A stretch of DNA of 64,000 bases from Paenarthrobacter aurescens TC1 (GTDB lineage Bacteria; Actinomycetota; Actinomycetes; Actinomycetales; Micrococcaceae), in contig CP000474.1 in NCBI GenBank assembly GCA_000014925.1, positions 3,286,001-3,350,000 on the forward strand. Reading direction: 5' to 3'. The notes under the pieces are model-generated. The model saw only the letters and a program-made list of their open reading frames with translations, did not search any database and had not been told where the DNA came from. This document shows, piece after piece, positions 15,524-24,920 of the stretch (position 1 is its first letter; each line of letters starts with the position of its first letter). Position numbers and translations under genes: made by a program.

Positions 15524-17055
15524 TGCGGCCCACCGGTCCACAGCGGCAAGGTGACCACCATGGTCAAGCCGCCGCCCTGCGTCGGCTCCGCAGCGAGCCT
15601 GCCGCCCATGGCCTCGCTGAAACCCTTTGCGACGGCCAGTCCCAAACCGATCCCGCCACCGGCACTGATTCCGGCCCCGGGCGCAGGCGACGTCGAATCA
15701 CCAAAACGCTGGAACGGCTGGAAAATATCCACCACTTCCTTATGCCCCACTCCCCTGCCGTGATCGACGATTCTCAGTTCGCTGGCGGGCCGGTCCCCCA
15801 AGGTGATGCCGGCGCCGGTGCGGGCAGTCAGGACCACATCGGAGTCGGGCGCATACTTCACGGCGTTCTCCACAATGTTGGCCACCACCCGCTCAAGCAT
15901 TCCGGCGTCGGCCTGCACAGGTGGAAGGTTGGGCGGCAGTTCATTGCGCAGCCGTTCCTTGGAAACTCCCCTCAACGCCTGCGGCAGCACCTCAGCCCAC
16001 ACAATGCCGGTCAACAGCGGATTGACTGCATCCGCCGTGATTCGCGACATGTCCAGGAGGTTGTCCACCAAATGGTCCAGGCGGTCCGCATACTCCTCGA
16101 TGGTCTCCAGCAACTCCCGTTCCACGTCCGGCGGGAAACTCACGTCCTCCTGGCGCAGGCTGCTGACAGCGAGCTTGATCCCGGCCAACGGAGTCCGGAG
16201 GTCATGCGAAACAGCGCGCAGGATGGACGTTCGCATCTTGCTGCCCTCGGCCAACCTCACGTTGTCCCGCCGGCTCTTCACCAGCTGCTGCCTCTCCCGG
16301 ACGGCCACCACGAAAGCACCGAAGGCGGCCAGCATCCGCTGGTGCTGGGCTGACAAAGGACCGCCGCGCAGCAGCAGCGTGTAGTGAGGATCGACGACGG
16401 CGGCATGGTCGGCGGCGGCATGGGTCACCGGCGGATTCGGCCCGGCACTCGCCAGGACACGCCACTCGGTCTGGGCGCCGGCTGTTGCTGCCAATCCGGG
16501 GGCGACCGGCGACTGGGAACCCAGCAGCGACACCGCTTCCATGCCCAGGTTGCTGCGCACTTTCTCAAGGAAGGTTTCCAGGCTTCCATCCGAGCTAAGG
16601 ATGCGCAGGGCGAGCTCACTGAGCGCCGTGGCCTCCGCCCCGGAGCGTGCGGCTTCCTGTGCCCGGCGGCTGGCAAGCCCCACTGCGAGCGCCACACCAC
16701 AGGCCACAGCAAGGAAAACCACCACGGTAAACAAAGTGGTGGGGTCGGCGATGGAGAGGGAACCCACAGGGTCCGCGGAGAAATAGTTCAGGAGGACGCT
16801 GCCCAGAACGGCGGCCACCACTGCCGGCCACAAACCGCCGATGGCAGCCACCGCAACAGCCACAGCCAGTTGCAACAGCATGATCATGGCGAAGTTGCGG
16901 AAGCCGAGGACCGTGACCACCAGTTCAATACCCGGCGGCAACAGGACTGCCAGCACCAGGCCCGTGACCACCCGGCCGGTGCCAATGCCGCGAACCGGGG
17001 GAAGCCGCAGCAGCACGCCGTCGTCGCCGCTGTTATGTGCTTCAGGTCCCGCCAT
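15520..17055 (-). CDS. KdpD-like sensor histidine kinase, short form
   Basis: A 511-aa membrane kinase. Four closely spaced helices (residues ~28-130, DUF4118-type) are followed by a GAF-like linker, a DHp domain with phospho-acceptor His284 (LRAVSHDLRTPLAG) and an ATPase domain (VVANIVENAVKYAP, DHGRGVG, GGGIGLGLAVAKG). It matches the C-terminal half of KdpD but lacks the ~400-residue N-terminal KdpD/Usp region of the E. coli protein. ATG 17055 is chosen for AAGGAT seven bases before it; the longer frame would cover the palindrome at 17080. It is coupled by ATGA to the response regulator. The signal (K+, turgor or other) is unknown. Confidence 0.9.
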   Translation of the reverse strand: MAGPEAHNSGDDGVLLRLPPVRGIGTGRVVTGLVLAVLLPPGIELVVTVLGFRNFAMIMLLQLAVAVAVAAIGGLWPAVVAAVLGSVLLNYFSADPVGSLSIADPTTLFTVVVFLAVACGVALAVGLASRRAQEAARSGAEATALSELALRILSSDGSLETFLEKVRSNLGMEAVSLLGSQSPVAPGLAATAGAQTEWRVLASAGPNPPVTHAAADHAAVVDPHYTLLLRGGPLSAQHQRMLAAFGAFVVAVRERQQLVKSRRDNVRLAEGSKMRTSILRAVSHDLRTPLAGIKLAVSSLRQEDVSFPPDVERELLETIEEYADRLDHLVDNLLDMSRITADAVNPLLTGIVWAEVLPQALRGVSKERLRNELPPNLPPVQADAGMLERVVANIVENAVKYAPDSDVVLTARTGAGITLGDRPASELRIVDHGRGVGHKEVVDIFQPFQRFGDSTSPAPGAGISAGGGIGLGLAVAKGFSEAMGGRLAAEPTQGGGLTMVVTLPLWTGGPQ

Positions 17056-17079
17056 GGCTACATCCTTACACGGTTCCGA

Positions 17080-17101
17080 ATATGGGGAGTTATCCCCATA
17101 T
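17080..17101. promoter_or_regulatory. Putative operator upstream of the kinase-regulator operon
   Basis: ATATGGGGA (17080-17088), spacer GTTA and TCCCCATAT (17093-17101) form a perfect 9-bp inverted repeat 25 bp before the kinase start, in the space shared with the divergent 17207 gene. It could be the response-regulator site or serve the divergent operon. Confidence 0.55.
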
Positions 17102-17206
17102 ACCGCTGTCACCCGTGCCTGCACCGCGCACAACGACTAGGCTTGCTCTGAGCATTCTGGTCCGGCGTGCCGCCGGACATTTCAACGGTCTATCCAGGGG
17201 GATACC

Positions 17207-17905
17207 ATGGGCCCGAAAGACAGCCCTGACGCAGCCGGCAACAACGGCGGCAGCAGGGACAACAACGCCGACTTCGGAGCGGGCAATAATCAGCCCAAGC
17301 CTCCTCCCTGGCAGGTGCCCAAGCCGGAGCTCCATCCTGAGCTGTTCACGCCCGTGGAAAACGACCCCGCCCAAAGCAGCTCCGGGAAGAGGAAGAAATC
17401 CCCCGCCGGGGCACCCCCTGCCGGGGCAGGCGCACCCCAGCCCGGCCAGCCCCTCCCCGTGGTTGACCCCTTCGCGAAAGAACGCGAACGCGGCGAGGCC
17501 GAGGCAGCAAAGAAGAAGAAGCGCTCGCATCGCCGCACCTTGGTGGTGGGCCTGGGCGTGACCGCCCTTCTGGCCGGAACCATTACGGCGATCGTGGCCA
17601 GCAATGAGCAGGAAGCCGACTACGCACAAGTCTGTTTCAATGACGAAACCGGCGAACGCGTTGACGACACCCAGTGCGACAACAGCAGCTCGGCGGGCCG
17701 CAGCTCAGGGATATACGCCTGGTACTTCTATTCCCGGGGTGCCAGTGTGCCTGCCGTGGGGCAGAACCGCAACGCCTACCCGAGCTACACCAAGACCGTG
17801 CCTACGGGGGCAAAGTCCTCCACGGGGTACAGCACCAAGGGCGGCACGGTCAGCCGAGGCGGCTTCGGCAGCAGTTCCAAAAGCGGCGGAAGCTCGGGAG
17901 GTTAG
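17207..17905 (+). CDS. YgiB-like (DUF1190-type) single-pass membrane protein
   Basis: A 232-aa protein: a Pro/Gly/Asn-rich cytosolic N-terminus (~105 aa) ending in KKKKRSHRR, one membrane helix (residues ~110-131, TLVVGLGVTALLAGTI), a cysteine-containing extracytoplasmic stretch (YAQVCFNDETGERVDDTQCD) and a Ser/Gly-rich tail. The tail region and the position immediately before an ATP-grasp ligase match the ygiB-ygiC and yjfM-yjfC gene pairs of enterobacteria; similarity is by pattern, not alignment. CCAGGGGG precedes the ATG. Two bases separate its stop from the next start, so the genes are coupled. The function is unknown; it may anchor or receive the product of the ligase. Confidence 0.75.
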   Translation: MGPKDSPDAAGNNGGSRDNNADFGAGNNQPKPPPWQVPKPELHPELFTPVENDPAQSSSGKRKKSPAGAPPAGAGAPQPGQPLPVVDPFAKERERGEAEAAKKKKRSHRRTLVVGLGVTALLAGTITAIVASNEQEADYAQVCFNDETGERVDDTQCDNSSSAGRSSGIYAWYFYSRGASVPAVGQNRNAYPSYTKTVPTGAKSSTGYSTKGGTVSRGGFGSSSKSGGSSGG

Positions 17906-17907
17906 GC

Positions 17908-19113
17908 GTGCGTCGACTGCCCTCCGCGCCCAGGCCGGACTGGAAGCAAAAGATCGAAGAACAGGGCCTGGTATTTTCCACTACCACCATGCCCAATGGC
18001 CGGAAAATCGAATACTGGAACGAATCGGCCTACTACGAATTCACCGAGGACGAGGTGGAGACCCTCGAGAAGACGGCCGAGGACATGCACATCATGTGCT
18101 TGGAGGCCGCGAAGTACTTGGCCACCGGGGCCATGGGCGATATCGGCATCGGGCAGCAGGCCTTGGAACTCGCTGCCGAGTCGTTGATGGCCGCGGACAT
18201 GGACATTTACGGTCGCTTCGACTTCATCTATGACGGCAACGGCGGTCCGGCGAAAATGCTGGAGTACAACGCCGATACCCCCACGGGCCTGATCGAAGCC
18301 TCTGTGGCCCAGTGGTTCTGGCTCCAGGACGTCTTCCCGGAAAAGGACCAGTGGAACGGAATCCATGAGGCCCTGATCCGCCAATGGAAGAAGCTGCAGT
18401 TCCGCACCGGCATGAGCACCCTGCACGTTGCCCACTCGGAGGCGGAGGAATCCGGCGAGGATTGGATGACTGCCGCCTACATGCGGGACGTCGCGAGCCA
18501 GGGCGGCTGGACCACCATCGGCATCAACATGTCCGATATCGGCTGGGACCCCAACCTGAACCGGTTTGTGGACCTGGACAACTTCATGATCAGCACCATG
18601 TTCAAGCTGTACCCGTGGGAGCTCATGATGAAGGAACCGTTCGGGCAACGGCTTCTGCAACGTGCCCACAACCCCCGCTGGGTTGAGCCGGCATGGAAGA
18701 TGCTGCTGTCCAACAAAGCCTTGCTGGCTGCGCTATGGCACCTCTACCCCAACCATGAGAACCTGCTGCCTGCCTACCTCGGCGATCCGGGTCCCCTCAA
18801 GGAATGGGTGGCCAAGCCGCTGCACGGGCGGGAGGGCGACAACATCCGAATTCACGCCCCCGGCATCGAGATCCAACAGCCAGGTGGTTACGGCCGTGAA
18901 GGCTGGTGCTTTCAGCAGTACCACGCCCTCCCCGACTTCGACGGGAACCACCCTGTCCTGGGTCTTTGGGTAGTGGATGGCGAATCCGTGGGCTGTGGCA
19001 TCCGCGAATCCGACGGACCCATCACGGACTACTTTTGCCGCTTTGTTCCCAATACCATCGACGCCCCGGCGCCTGTCGCGCCCCCTGCTACTTCCTACGG
19101 AGCTGCACTATGA
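17908..19113 (+). CDS. Glutathionylspermidine-synthase-like ATP-grasp ligase (YgiC/YjfC family)
   Basis: A 401-aa ATP-grasp enzyme of the GSP-synthase family, which forms an amide bond between a peptide carboxylate and an amine. Family features include DIYGRFDFIYDGNGGPAKMLEYNADTP-like signature (split DFIYDG, EYNADTPTGL), SNKALLAALWHLYPNHENLLPAY and PLHGREGDNI in the ATP-binding part. It lacks the separate amidase domain of E. coli GspSA, as YgiC does. GTG 17908 is the start, with GGGAGG six bases upstream overlapping the previous stop; the frame is open further left only as an overlap. Actinobacteria use mycothiol, not glutathione, so the true substrate is an open question. It is followed by a permease in ATGA overlap. 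Confidence 0.85.
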   Translation: MRRLPSAPRPDWKQKIEEQGLVFSTTTMPNGRKIEYWNESAYYEFTEDEVETLEKTAEDMHIMCLEAAKYLATGAMGDIGIGQQALELAAESLMAADMDIYGRFDFIYDGNGGPAKMLEYNADTPTGLIEASVAQWFWLQDVFPEKDQWNGIHEALIRQWKKLQFRTGMSTLHVAHSEAEESGEDWMTAAYMRDVASQGGWTTIGINMSDIGWDPNLNRFVDLDNFMISTMFKLYPWELMMKEPFGQRLLQRAHNPRWVEPAWKMLLSNKALLAALWHLYPNHENLLPAYLGDPGPLKEWVAKPLHGREGDNIRIHAPGIEIQQPGGYGREGWCFQQYHALPDFDGNHPVLGLWVVDGESVGCGIRESDGPITDYFCRFVPNTIDAPAPVAPPATSYGAAL

Positions 19114-20636
19114 GCACTGAAACCTCGACGCCGGGTGGCGGCCCAGCGGGCGGCGACCGTACCGCCGTCGTACCTCCCAAAGGCCTCCACGCCGGGATCC
19201 TGGACCTTGGCGACTCCGTCATGCTGGGCCTTGCATCCACCGCGCCCGTCTACTCGCTGGCGGCAACGCTGGGGCTCATTGTGGCCGTTAATGGGAACTA
19301 CACTCCCCTGATCCTGATCCTCGGCTTCATCCCGGTGCTGTTCATTGCCTACGCGTTCCGTGAGCTCAACAGCGCCATGCCGGACTGCGGCACCACGTTC
19401 TTCTGGGCCCGCAAGACCTTCGGGCCGTGGGCCGGTTGGCTGGGTGGCTGGGGCGTGGCACTCGCGGGAGTGGTGGTGCTGGCCAACCTGGCGCAGATCG
19501 CGGGCAAGTATTTGTGGCTGCTGATCGGTGACGGTTCCCTGGCCGACAACACGTGGCTGGTGACGGCTACTGGTGTGTTGTTCATCGTGTTCATGACGTA
19601 CGTGAACCATCGTGGCATCCGGCTGGGCGAGCATGTCCAGCGCACGCTGACTTACATTCAGTACATTTCGTTGGGCATCTTCGCGGTGGCCATCATCTTC
19701 CGGATCGCCGGGGGCGCGCCTGAGGGCCAGGCCTTCGACTTCGAGTGGTTCAACCCCGCCGGTGCCTTTGCCGATCCCGGCGCCGTGGTTCACGGCGTGC
19801 TGCTTGCCCTGTTCATCTACTGGGGCTGGGATACCTGCCTGGCGCTGAACGAGGAGACGGAGAACCCTGCCAAGACGCCTGGACGTGGCGCCGTCATCTC
19901 AGCCTCTGTTCTGGTGGCGATCTATGTTTCCGTGGCGCTGCTGGTGATGATGTATGCCACGATCGGTACGGACGGTATCGGTCTGGGCAACGAAGCAAAC
20001 CAGGATGACGTGTTCCTGGCTATGAAGGACGTGGTGTTGGGTCCTTGGGGCTGGCTGATCATCGTGGCTGTGCTTGCATCCGTCCTGTCCTCCACACAGA
20101 CCACCATCCTGCCGACAGCCCGCGGAACCCTGTCCATGGGTGTCCACGGTGCACTGCCTCCCCGGTTCGGCAAGGTCCACGAGCGCTTCATGACCCCGGG
20201 CTTCTCCACCCAGGTGATGGGTGCGGTGGCCGTGGTGTACTACGTGGCCATGAGCTTCTTGAGCGAGAACCTCCTCTCGGACTCCATCAGCGCCATCAGC
20301 TTGTTCATCGCCTTCTACTACGCACTGACCGGCTTCTCCTGTGTGTGGTTCTTCCGTTCCACGCTCCGGGATTCCGCCCGGAACCTGTGGTTCCGTGGCA
20401 TCCTGCCGTTCCTCGGCGCACTGTCCCTCACAGCGGCGTTCTTCATTTCCGCAGTCCAGATGTGGGATCCGGCGTACGGGGACACCCAAATCTTCGGCAT
20501 CGGCGGGGCGTTCGTCAGCGGAGTGCTGCTGCTGGCCTTGGGCGTTGTTTTGGCCGTCGTGTGCCGCTTCGCCCCCTCCACCCGGGGCTACTTCACGGGT
20601 GACCGGGCCGAGGTTGGGGTGGTCCGCGGCGAGTAA
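19110..20636 (+). CDS. APC-family amino acid/polyamine permease
   Basis: A 508-aa transporter with about 12 helices. The first helix region reads GDSVMLGLASTAPVYSLAATLG, the unwound helix-1 motif of APC transporters; GWLGGWGVALAGVV and LNEETENPAKTPGRG are further family landmarks. The start at ATG 19110 overlaps the stop of the ligase gene (ATGA) and has a short ACGGAG ahead of it, so the three genes from 17207 form one operon. This linkage suggests the permease imports an amine or amino acid used by the ligase, or moves its product; the substrate is not determined. Length is normal. Confidence 0.9.
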   Translation: MSTETSTPGGGPAGGDRTAVVPPKGLHAGILDLGDSVMLGLASTAPVYSLAATLGLIVAVNGNYTPLILILGFIPVLFIAYAFRELNSAMPDCGTTFFWARKTFGPWAGWLGGWGVALAGVVVLANLAQIAGKYLWLLIGDGSLADNTWLVTATGVLFIVFMTYVNHRGIRLGEHVQRTLTYIQYISLGIFAVAIIFRIAGGAPEGQAFDFEWFNPAGAFADPGAVVHGVLLALFIYWGWDTCLALNEETENPAKTPGRGAVISASVLVAIYVSVALLVMMYATIGTDGIGLGNEANQDDVFLAMKDVVLGPWGWLIIVAVLASVLSSTQTTILPTARGTLSMGVHGALPPRFGKVHERFMTPGFSTQVMGAVAVVYYVAMSFLSENLLSDSISAISLFIAFYYALTGFSCVWFFRSTLRDSARNLWFRGILPFLGALSLTAAFFISAVQMWDPAYGDTQIFGIGGAFVSGVLLLALGVVLAVVCRFAPSTRGYFTGDRAEVGVVRGE

Positions 20637-20675
20637 CCGCGACGGAAGGCAGTGTTCGGCGCCTAGGATGCTGGA

Positions 20676-21851
20676 ATGAGCGATTCGATGACGAACACCT
20701 CCGACGTCCTTGCCCTCGATTCTCTGCTGACCGCGGACGAGCTTGCCCTGCGCGACCGGGTCCGCGACTACACCGCGCAACGGATCCGACCCAACATCGC
20801 CCGCTGGTACGAGGACGCTCATTTCCCGCGCGAGCTCGCCCCGGAGTTGGGCGAGCTCGGTGTCCTGGGCATGCACCTGGACGGTTACGGCTGTCCCGGC
20901 CGGACCGCCGTCGAATATGGTCTTGCAGCGATGGAACTGGAGGCGGGTGATTCGGGGATCCGCACCTTCGTTTCGGTGCAGGGCTCCCTTGCCATGACGG
21001 CGATCCACAAGTGGGGCTCGGAGGCGCAGAAAGAGCAGTGGCTGCCACGGATGGCGGCCGGCGAACTGATTGGTTGCTTCGCCCTTACGGAGCCGACGGC
21101 GGGGTCGGACCCGTCATCCATGACCACCTTTGCCCGCGAAACGGCCGACGGTTGGGTCCTGGAAGGTGCCAAACGTTGGATCGGCCTCGCGTCCATCGCG
21201 GACGTCATGGTGGTGTGGGCCAAAACCGAGGACGGAATCCGCGGGTTCCTGGTTCCCGCCGGAACATCCGGGGTGACCGCGACGCCTATCGAGCCGAAGC
21301 TCTCCATGCGTGCGTCCATTCAGTGCGATGTGAAGTTCGACGGCGTGAGGCTGGGTCCTGAGGCCGTCCTCCCGGGTGCCATGGGACTTAAAGGACCGTT
21401 CTCGTGCCTCAACGAGGCACGCTACGGCATCGCGTGGGGAGCCATGGGAGCTGCCCGGGACTCCTACGAAGCTGCGCTGGAGTACGCAGGGAACCGACTC
21501 CAGTTCGGCCGCCCCTTGGCCGGTTACCAGCTGACGCAGGAGAAACTGGTGAACATGCTGGTGGAGATCCAGAAGGGCACCATGCTGGCCCTTCACCTGG
21601 GCCGGTTGAAGGACGCCGGTCATCTTCAACCCCAGCAGATTTCCTTGGGCAAGCTGAACAACGTCCGCGAGGCCATCAAGATCGCCCGTGAGGCCCGCAC
21701 CATCCTGGGCGGCAACGGTGTCACGCTGGATTACTCACCGCTGCGCCACGCCAACAACCTGGAGTCGGTGCGGACGTACGAGGGCACAGATGAGGTGCAC
21801 ACCCTGATCCTGGGGCAACACATCACGGGCATCGGGGCTTTCCGCGGCTAG
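20676..21851 (+). CDS. Acyl-CoA dehydrogenase, glutaryl-CoA dehydrogenase-like
   Basis: A 391-aa FAD enzyme that oxidises an acyl-CoA at C2-C3; glutaryl-CoA dehydrogenases also decarboxylate to crotonyl-CoA. ACAD signatures are CFALTEPTAGSDPSSM (FAD-binding loop), KRWIGLASIADVMVVWAKT and the C-terminal catalytic E369 in RTYEGTDEVH, the position used by the glutaryl/isovaleryl-type group. The R-containing substrate segment around ARYGIAWGAMG also fits glutaryl-CoA dehydrogenase. TAGGAT (20664-20669) lies six bases before the ATG with no Shine-Dalgarno, predicting a leaderless mRNA. The gene converges on the TetR gene, and the two stops overlap by 4 bp. Confidence 0.9.
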   Translation: MSDSMTNTSDVLALDSLLTADELALRDRVRDYTAQRIRPNIARWYEDAHFPRELAPELGELGVLGMHLDGYGCPGRTAVEYGLAAMELEAGDSGIRTFVSVQGSLAMTAIHKWGSEAQKEQWLPRMAAGELIGCFALTEPTAGSDPSSMTTFARETADGWVLEGAKRWIGLASIADVMVVWAKTEDGIRGFLVPAGTSGVTATPIEPKLSMRASIQCDVKFDGVRLGPEAVLPGAMGLKGPFSCLNEARYGIAWGAMGAARDSYEAALEYAGNRLQFGRPLAGYQLTQEKLVNMLVEIQKGTMLALHLGRLKDAGHLQPQQISLGKLNNVREAIKIAREARTILGGNGVTLDYSPLRHANNLESVRTYEGTDEVHTLILGQHITGIGAFRG

Positions 21852-22495
21852 CCAGACTGAGTCCCGGGCTGTCCCTCGTTGGGTCCGGGTTCCGGGAGCA
21901 CCAGCAGCTTGAAATAGCCACGCAGGCCCTTGACCACGTCCACCTCGTCGGGGGCCAGCAGCCATTGCGTTTGAAGCCCGTCCCACAGGGCAACCAGGGA
22001 CATGGCAGCTTCACCAGGATCGACCCCGGGGCGGAGCCTGCCCTCTGCGGCCAGCTCGGCAAACCGCCGCGCGTAGCTCTTTCGGAGACGTTCGAATCGT
22101 TCGGTGAAGTAGACCCGTCCTGGGTGCGAATCGGTGACCGACTCCGCGGACAGAACGGTGTACAACTCAACCACGCCCGGGATGTTTTCGTTGAAGAGCG
22201 CCGTCCGGATCACCGAGTCAACCAGGCCTTCTTCCATGTCGTCCGGAAAGGCGTCGCCCGTGATTTCGTCGCGGCGCTCCAGGACTGCCATCAGGAGATC
22301 GCGTTTGGAAGGGAAATAGTGCAGCAGGCTGGTTTGGCTTAGCCCCACCCGATCGGCAACGTCCTGCAGTGATCCACCACGGTAGCCGTGGGCAGCAAAC
22401 ACCTCATGGGCGGCGTCCAGAATGGTCCGGCGCCGTTCTTCGGATTTCGCGTACGGACCCCGCCTCGCTGCGCGGCCCACGTCCTTTGTGGTCAT
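21848..22495 (-). CDS. TetR-family transcriptional regulator
   Basis: A 215-aa regulator with an N-terminal helix-turn-helix (residues ~18-62: RRTILDAAHEVFAAHGYRGG, then VGLSQTSLLHYFPSKRDLLMAV) and a helical ligand domain. ATG 22495 is used; the frame extends 42 codons upstream, but that stretch covers the palindrome 22535-22558 and does not look like protein. It is divergent from the beta-galactoside operon and most likely represses it and itself through that palindrome; the inducer is probably a sugar, which is unusual for TetR proteins and therefore only inference. Confidence 0.88.
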   Translation of the reverse strand: MTTKDVGRAARRGPYAKSEERRRTILDAAHEVFAAHGYRGGSLQDVADRVGLSQTSLLHYFPSKRDLLMAVLERRDEITGDAFPDDMEEGLVDSVIRTALFNENIPGVVELYTVLSAESVTDSHPGRVYFTERFERLRKSYARRFAELAAEGRLRPGVDPGEAAMSLVALWDGLQTQWLLAPDEVDVVKGLRGYFKLLVLPEPGPNEGQPGTQSG

Positions 22496-22534
22496 GGCAA
22501 GCCAGTGTACATGCGTCTTGGAACCCTCTTTGCG

Positions 22535-22558
22535 AAATTCGAGTACCCACTCGAATTT
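22535..22558. promoter_or_regulatory. TetR operator palindrome in divergent promoter
   Basis: AAATTCGAGT (22535-22544), spacer ACCC and ACTCGAATTT (22549-22558) form a perfect 10-bp inverted repeat, 39 bp upstream of the TetR start and 87 bp upstream of the sugar-binding protein start. Confidence 0.75.
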
Positions 22559-22645
22559 TCTGTTACCGTTGTCACACTTGCCACGGCCGGACCTACGAAT
22601 CCAAGCGCGCGGCATCGTCAACCTGACACGAAGAGGTGAAGGCTA

Positions 22646-23980
22646 ATGACCCCATTCACGCGAAGACAACTCCTGGGCGCAGGCCTGGGAACAGCAGCCA
22701 TGGGCCTGCTGACCGGGTGCGCAACTCCAGGAACACAGTCCGTCAACGCTGCGCCGACCATCCCCGCCGCCGGTGAGCCCGTGCGACTTACCTACTGGGC
22801 TTGGCTCAAGGATTTCCAGAAAGTTGCCGACGTCTGGAATGCAGCCAATCCGAACATCCACGTGGACGTGGTGTGGATTCCGGGCGGCAACTCCGGCGGA
22901 TATCAGAAGCTCTACTCGGCCCTGGCAGCAGGAGGCGGACCGGACCTGGCCCAGGTGGAGTTCCGCTCCATCCCGGAGTTCATGCTCGTAAATGGCCTGG
23001 TTGATGTGTCCCGCTACGGCGCCGATGATCACGCCCACTTATACGACCCCACCTTGTGGAAGCAGGTCAGTTACACCGGGGGTGTCTACGGCATCCCCCA
23101 GGACGCCGGCCCCATGGGCATGTTCTACCAACCGGCCATCCTGGACAAGGTGGGCGGAGCCGCTCCTAAAACCTGGGACGAATGGGCTGCGCTGGCCGTA
23201 GAACTTCGCTCCGTGGACAGCTACCTGGACTGCTTCCCCATCAGTGACGCCTCTCCGTTTGCCTCTTTCGCGGCGCAGGCCGGCGCGCAGTGGCTGCGCC
23301 CCGAGGAAGACGGCTGGGTGATCAACATGACGGACGACGCCACGCTCAACACCGCGCGTTTCTTCGACAAAGCGATCGACGACGACCTCGTCACCACAGC
23401 GTACGGCGCCTTCTCCCCGGGCTGGTTTGCAGCTGCCAGCAAGGGCGGCATTGCCTCGACCATAACCGGCAGCTGGGGTGATGCTCTGGTTCAGGGTGTC
23501 AGCGGCTCCGAAGGAAAGTGGCTCGCAGCACCGATGCCCACCTGGGGTGATACTGGCTTCGGCTCAAGCTACCTCGGCGGTTCCACGGCAGCAGTCCTGG
23601 CCAACAGCAAACACCCCAAAGAAGCAGTCGAATTCGCTGTGTGGCTGACCACGTCCACAGAAGGAATCGACGCCCAGATCAAACACAGCGGCATCGGCTG
23701 GTCACCCAACCCCGATTTCATCGGCACGGAGCGGCAGCAACCCTCGGCATTTTTCGGCGGCCAACGCTACAACGAGGAAGTTTTCGTCCCCGCTACCAAA
23801 CAGCAGAACCCTGACTGGTCCTGGTGGCCGGTAACCCAGCAGTCCTTCAACATCCTCAGCGACGGCTTCCGCAAGAAGGCCTTCGGGACCACGTTGGTGG
23901 ACTCCGTTGCTGATTCGGAGCAGCAGATCATGACCGTTTTCAAGAACAAGGGCCTCAGCATCCGGAAGGAAACGGCATGA
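22646..23980 (+). CDS. Extracellular sugar-binding protein of the beta-galactoside operon
   Basis: A 444-aa solute-binding protein. The N-terminus has a twin-arginine (TRRQLLGAG) and a lipobox LLTGC with Cys25, so it may be a Tat-exported lipoprotein. The fold is CUT1-like: RLTYWAWLKDFQKVADVWNAA at the start, PQDAGPMGMFYQPAILDKVG, and GSWGDALVQG in the hinge region. The Shine-Dalgarno is GAGGTGAAGG. It is the first gene of a five-reading-frame operon with two permeases and a GH2 enzyme, and overlaps the next gene by 4 bp (ATGA). Ligand is inferred as lactose or another beta-galactoside. Confidence 0.92.
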   Translation: MTPFTRRQLLGAGLGTAAMGLLTGCATPGTQSVNAAPTIPAAGEPVRLTYWAWLKDFQKVADVWNAANPNIHVDVVWIPGGNSGGYQKLYSALAAGGGPDLAQVEFRSIPEFMLVNGLVDVSRYGADDHAHLYDPTLWKQVSYTGGVYGIPQDAGPMGMFYQPAILDKVGGAAPKTWDEWAALAVELRSVDSYLDCFPISDASPFASFAAQAGAQWLRPEEDGWVINMTDDATLNTARFFDKAIDDDLVTTAYGAFSPGWFAAASKGGIASTITGSWGDALVQGVSGSEGKWLAAPMPTWGDTGFGSSYLGGSTAAVLANSKHPKEAVEFAVWLTTSTEGIDAQIKHSGIGWSPNPDFIGTERQQPSAFFGGQRYNEEVFVPATKQQNPDWSWWPVTQQSFNILSDGFRKKAFGTTLVDSVADSEQQIMTVFKNKGLSIRKETA

Positions 23981-24920
23981 CGACCACCCGCACCGAACCC
24001 ACCGTGCAGCGCCCCGCCGCACCAAGCCGCCCCGGCAAGCGAAACGGCGCTGCCGCACGCGCACCTTGGCTCCTGCTCGCCCCATTCCTGGGACTCTTCG
24101 TCCTCACCTTCCTGCTGCCCATTGTTGTGGCCATCATGTCCAGCTTCACCAAGGTGACCCGCAGCGGACTGTTCGGCGAGGCCGGGGTGACCAGCGAATT
24201 CGCAGGGTTCAGCAACTACGCCCAGGCCCTGGCAGACGGCAGCTTCGTGGCATCCATTGGCCGAATGCTGTTGTTCGGTGTGGTCCAGGTGCCCGTCATG
24301 ATCGTCCTGTGCACCGCGTTGGCTCTCATGCTCGAATCGGCGTCGGCAAAATGGCCGGGCTTCTTCCGTGCCGCCTACTTCCTCCCCTACGGCGTACCGG
24401 GAGTTATCGCCACCATCCTCTGGTCCTTCCTGTACGTGCCCGGGCTCAGCCCGTTGTTTGACGTCGCGAAGGTTGTGGGCCTGACCCCGGATTTCCTCGG
24501 CGCGAACAGCGTGCTGTGGTCCATCGCGAACATCGTCACATGGAGTTACACGGGCTACAACATGCTGATTATCGTGGCCCAGCTGAAAGCCATCCCGGTG
24601 GAACTCTACGAGGCCGCCAAGGTGGATGGTGCCTCCACCTGGCGCGTTGCCCGGAGCATCCAACTCCCCCTGATCCGTCCGGCCCTCATGCTCACCACGG
24701 TGTTCTCCATCATCGGAACGCTGCAGCTCTTCGCTGAGGCCCAGGTCCTCAAGACGGTGGCTCCGGCAATCGACAGCCAATACACGCCGAACCTCAGCGC
24801 CTACACAACTGCTTTTGCCTACAACGACTACAACGTCGCAGCAGCACAGTCGGTCATCATCGCCGTGGCCGCGTTTGCCCTTTCCTTCGCCTTCCTCGCA
24901 CTGACGAACAGGAAGTCCTC

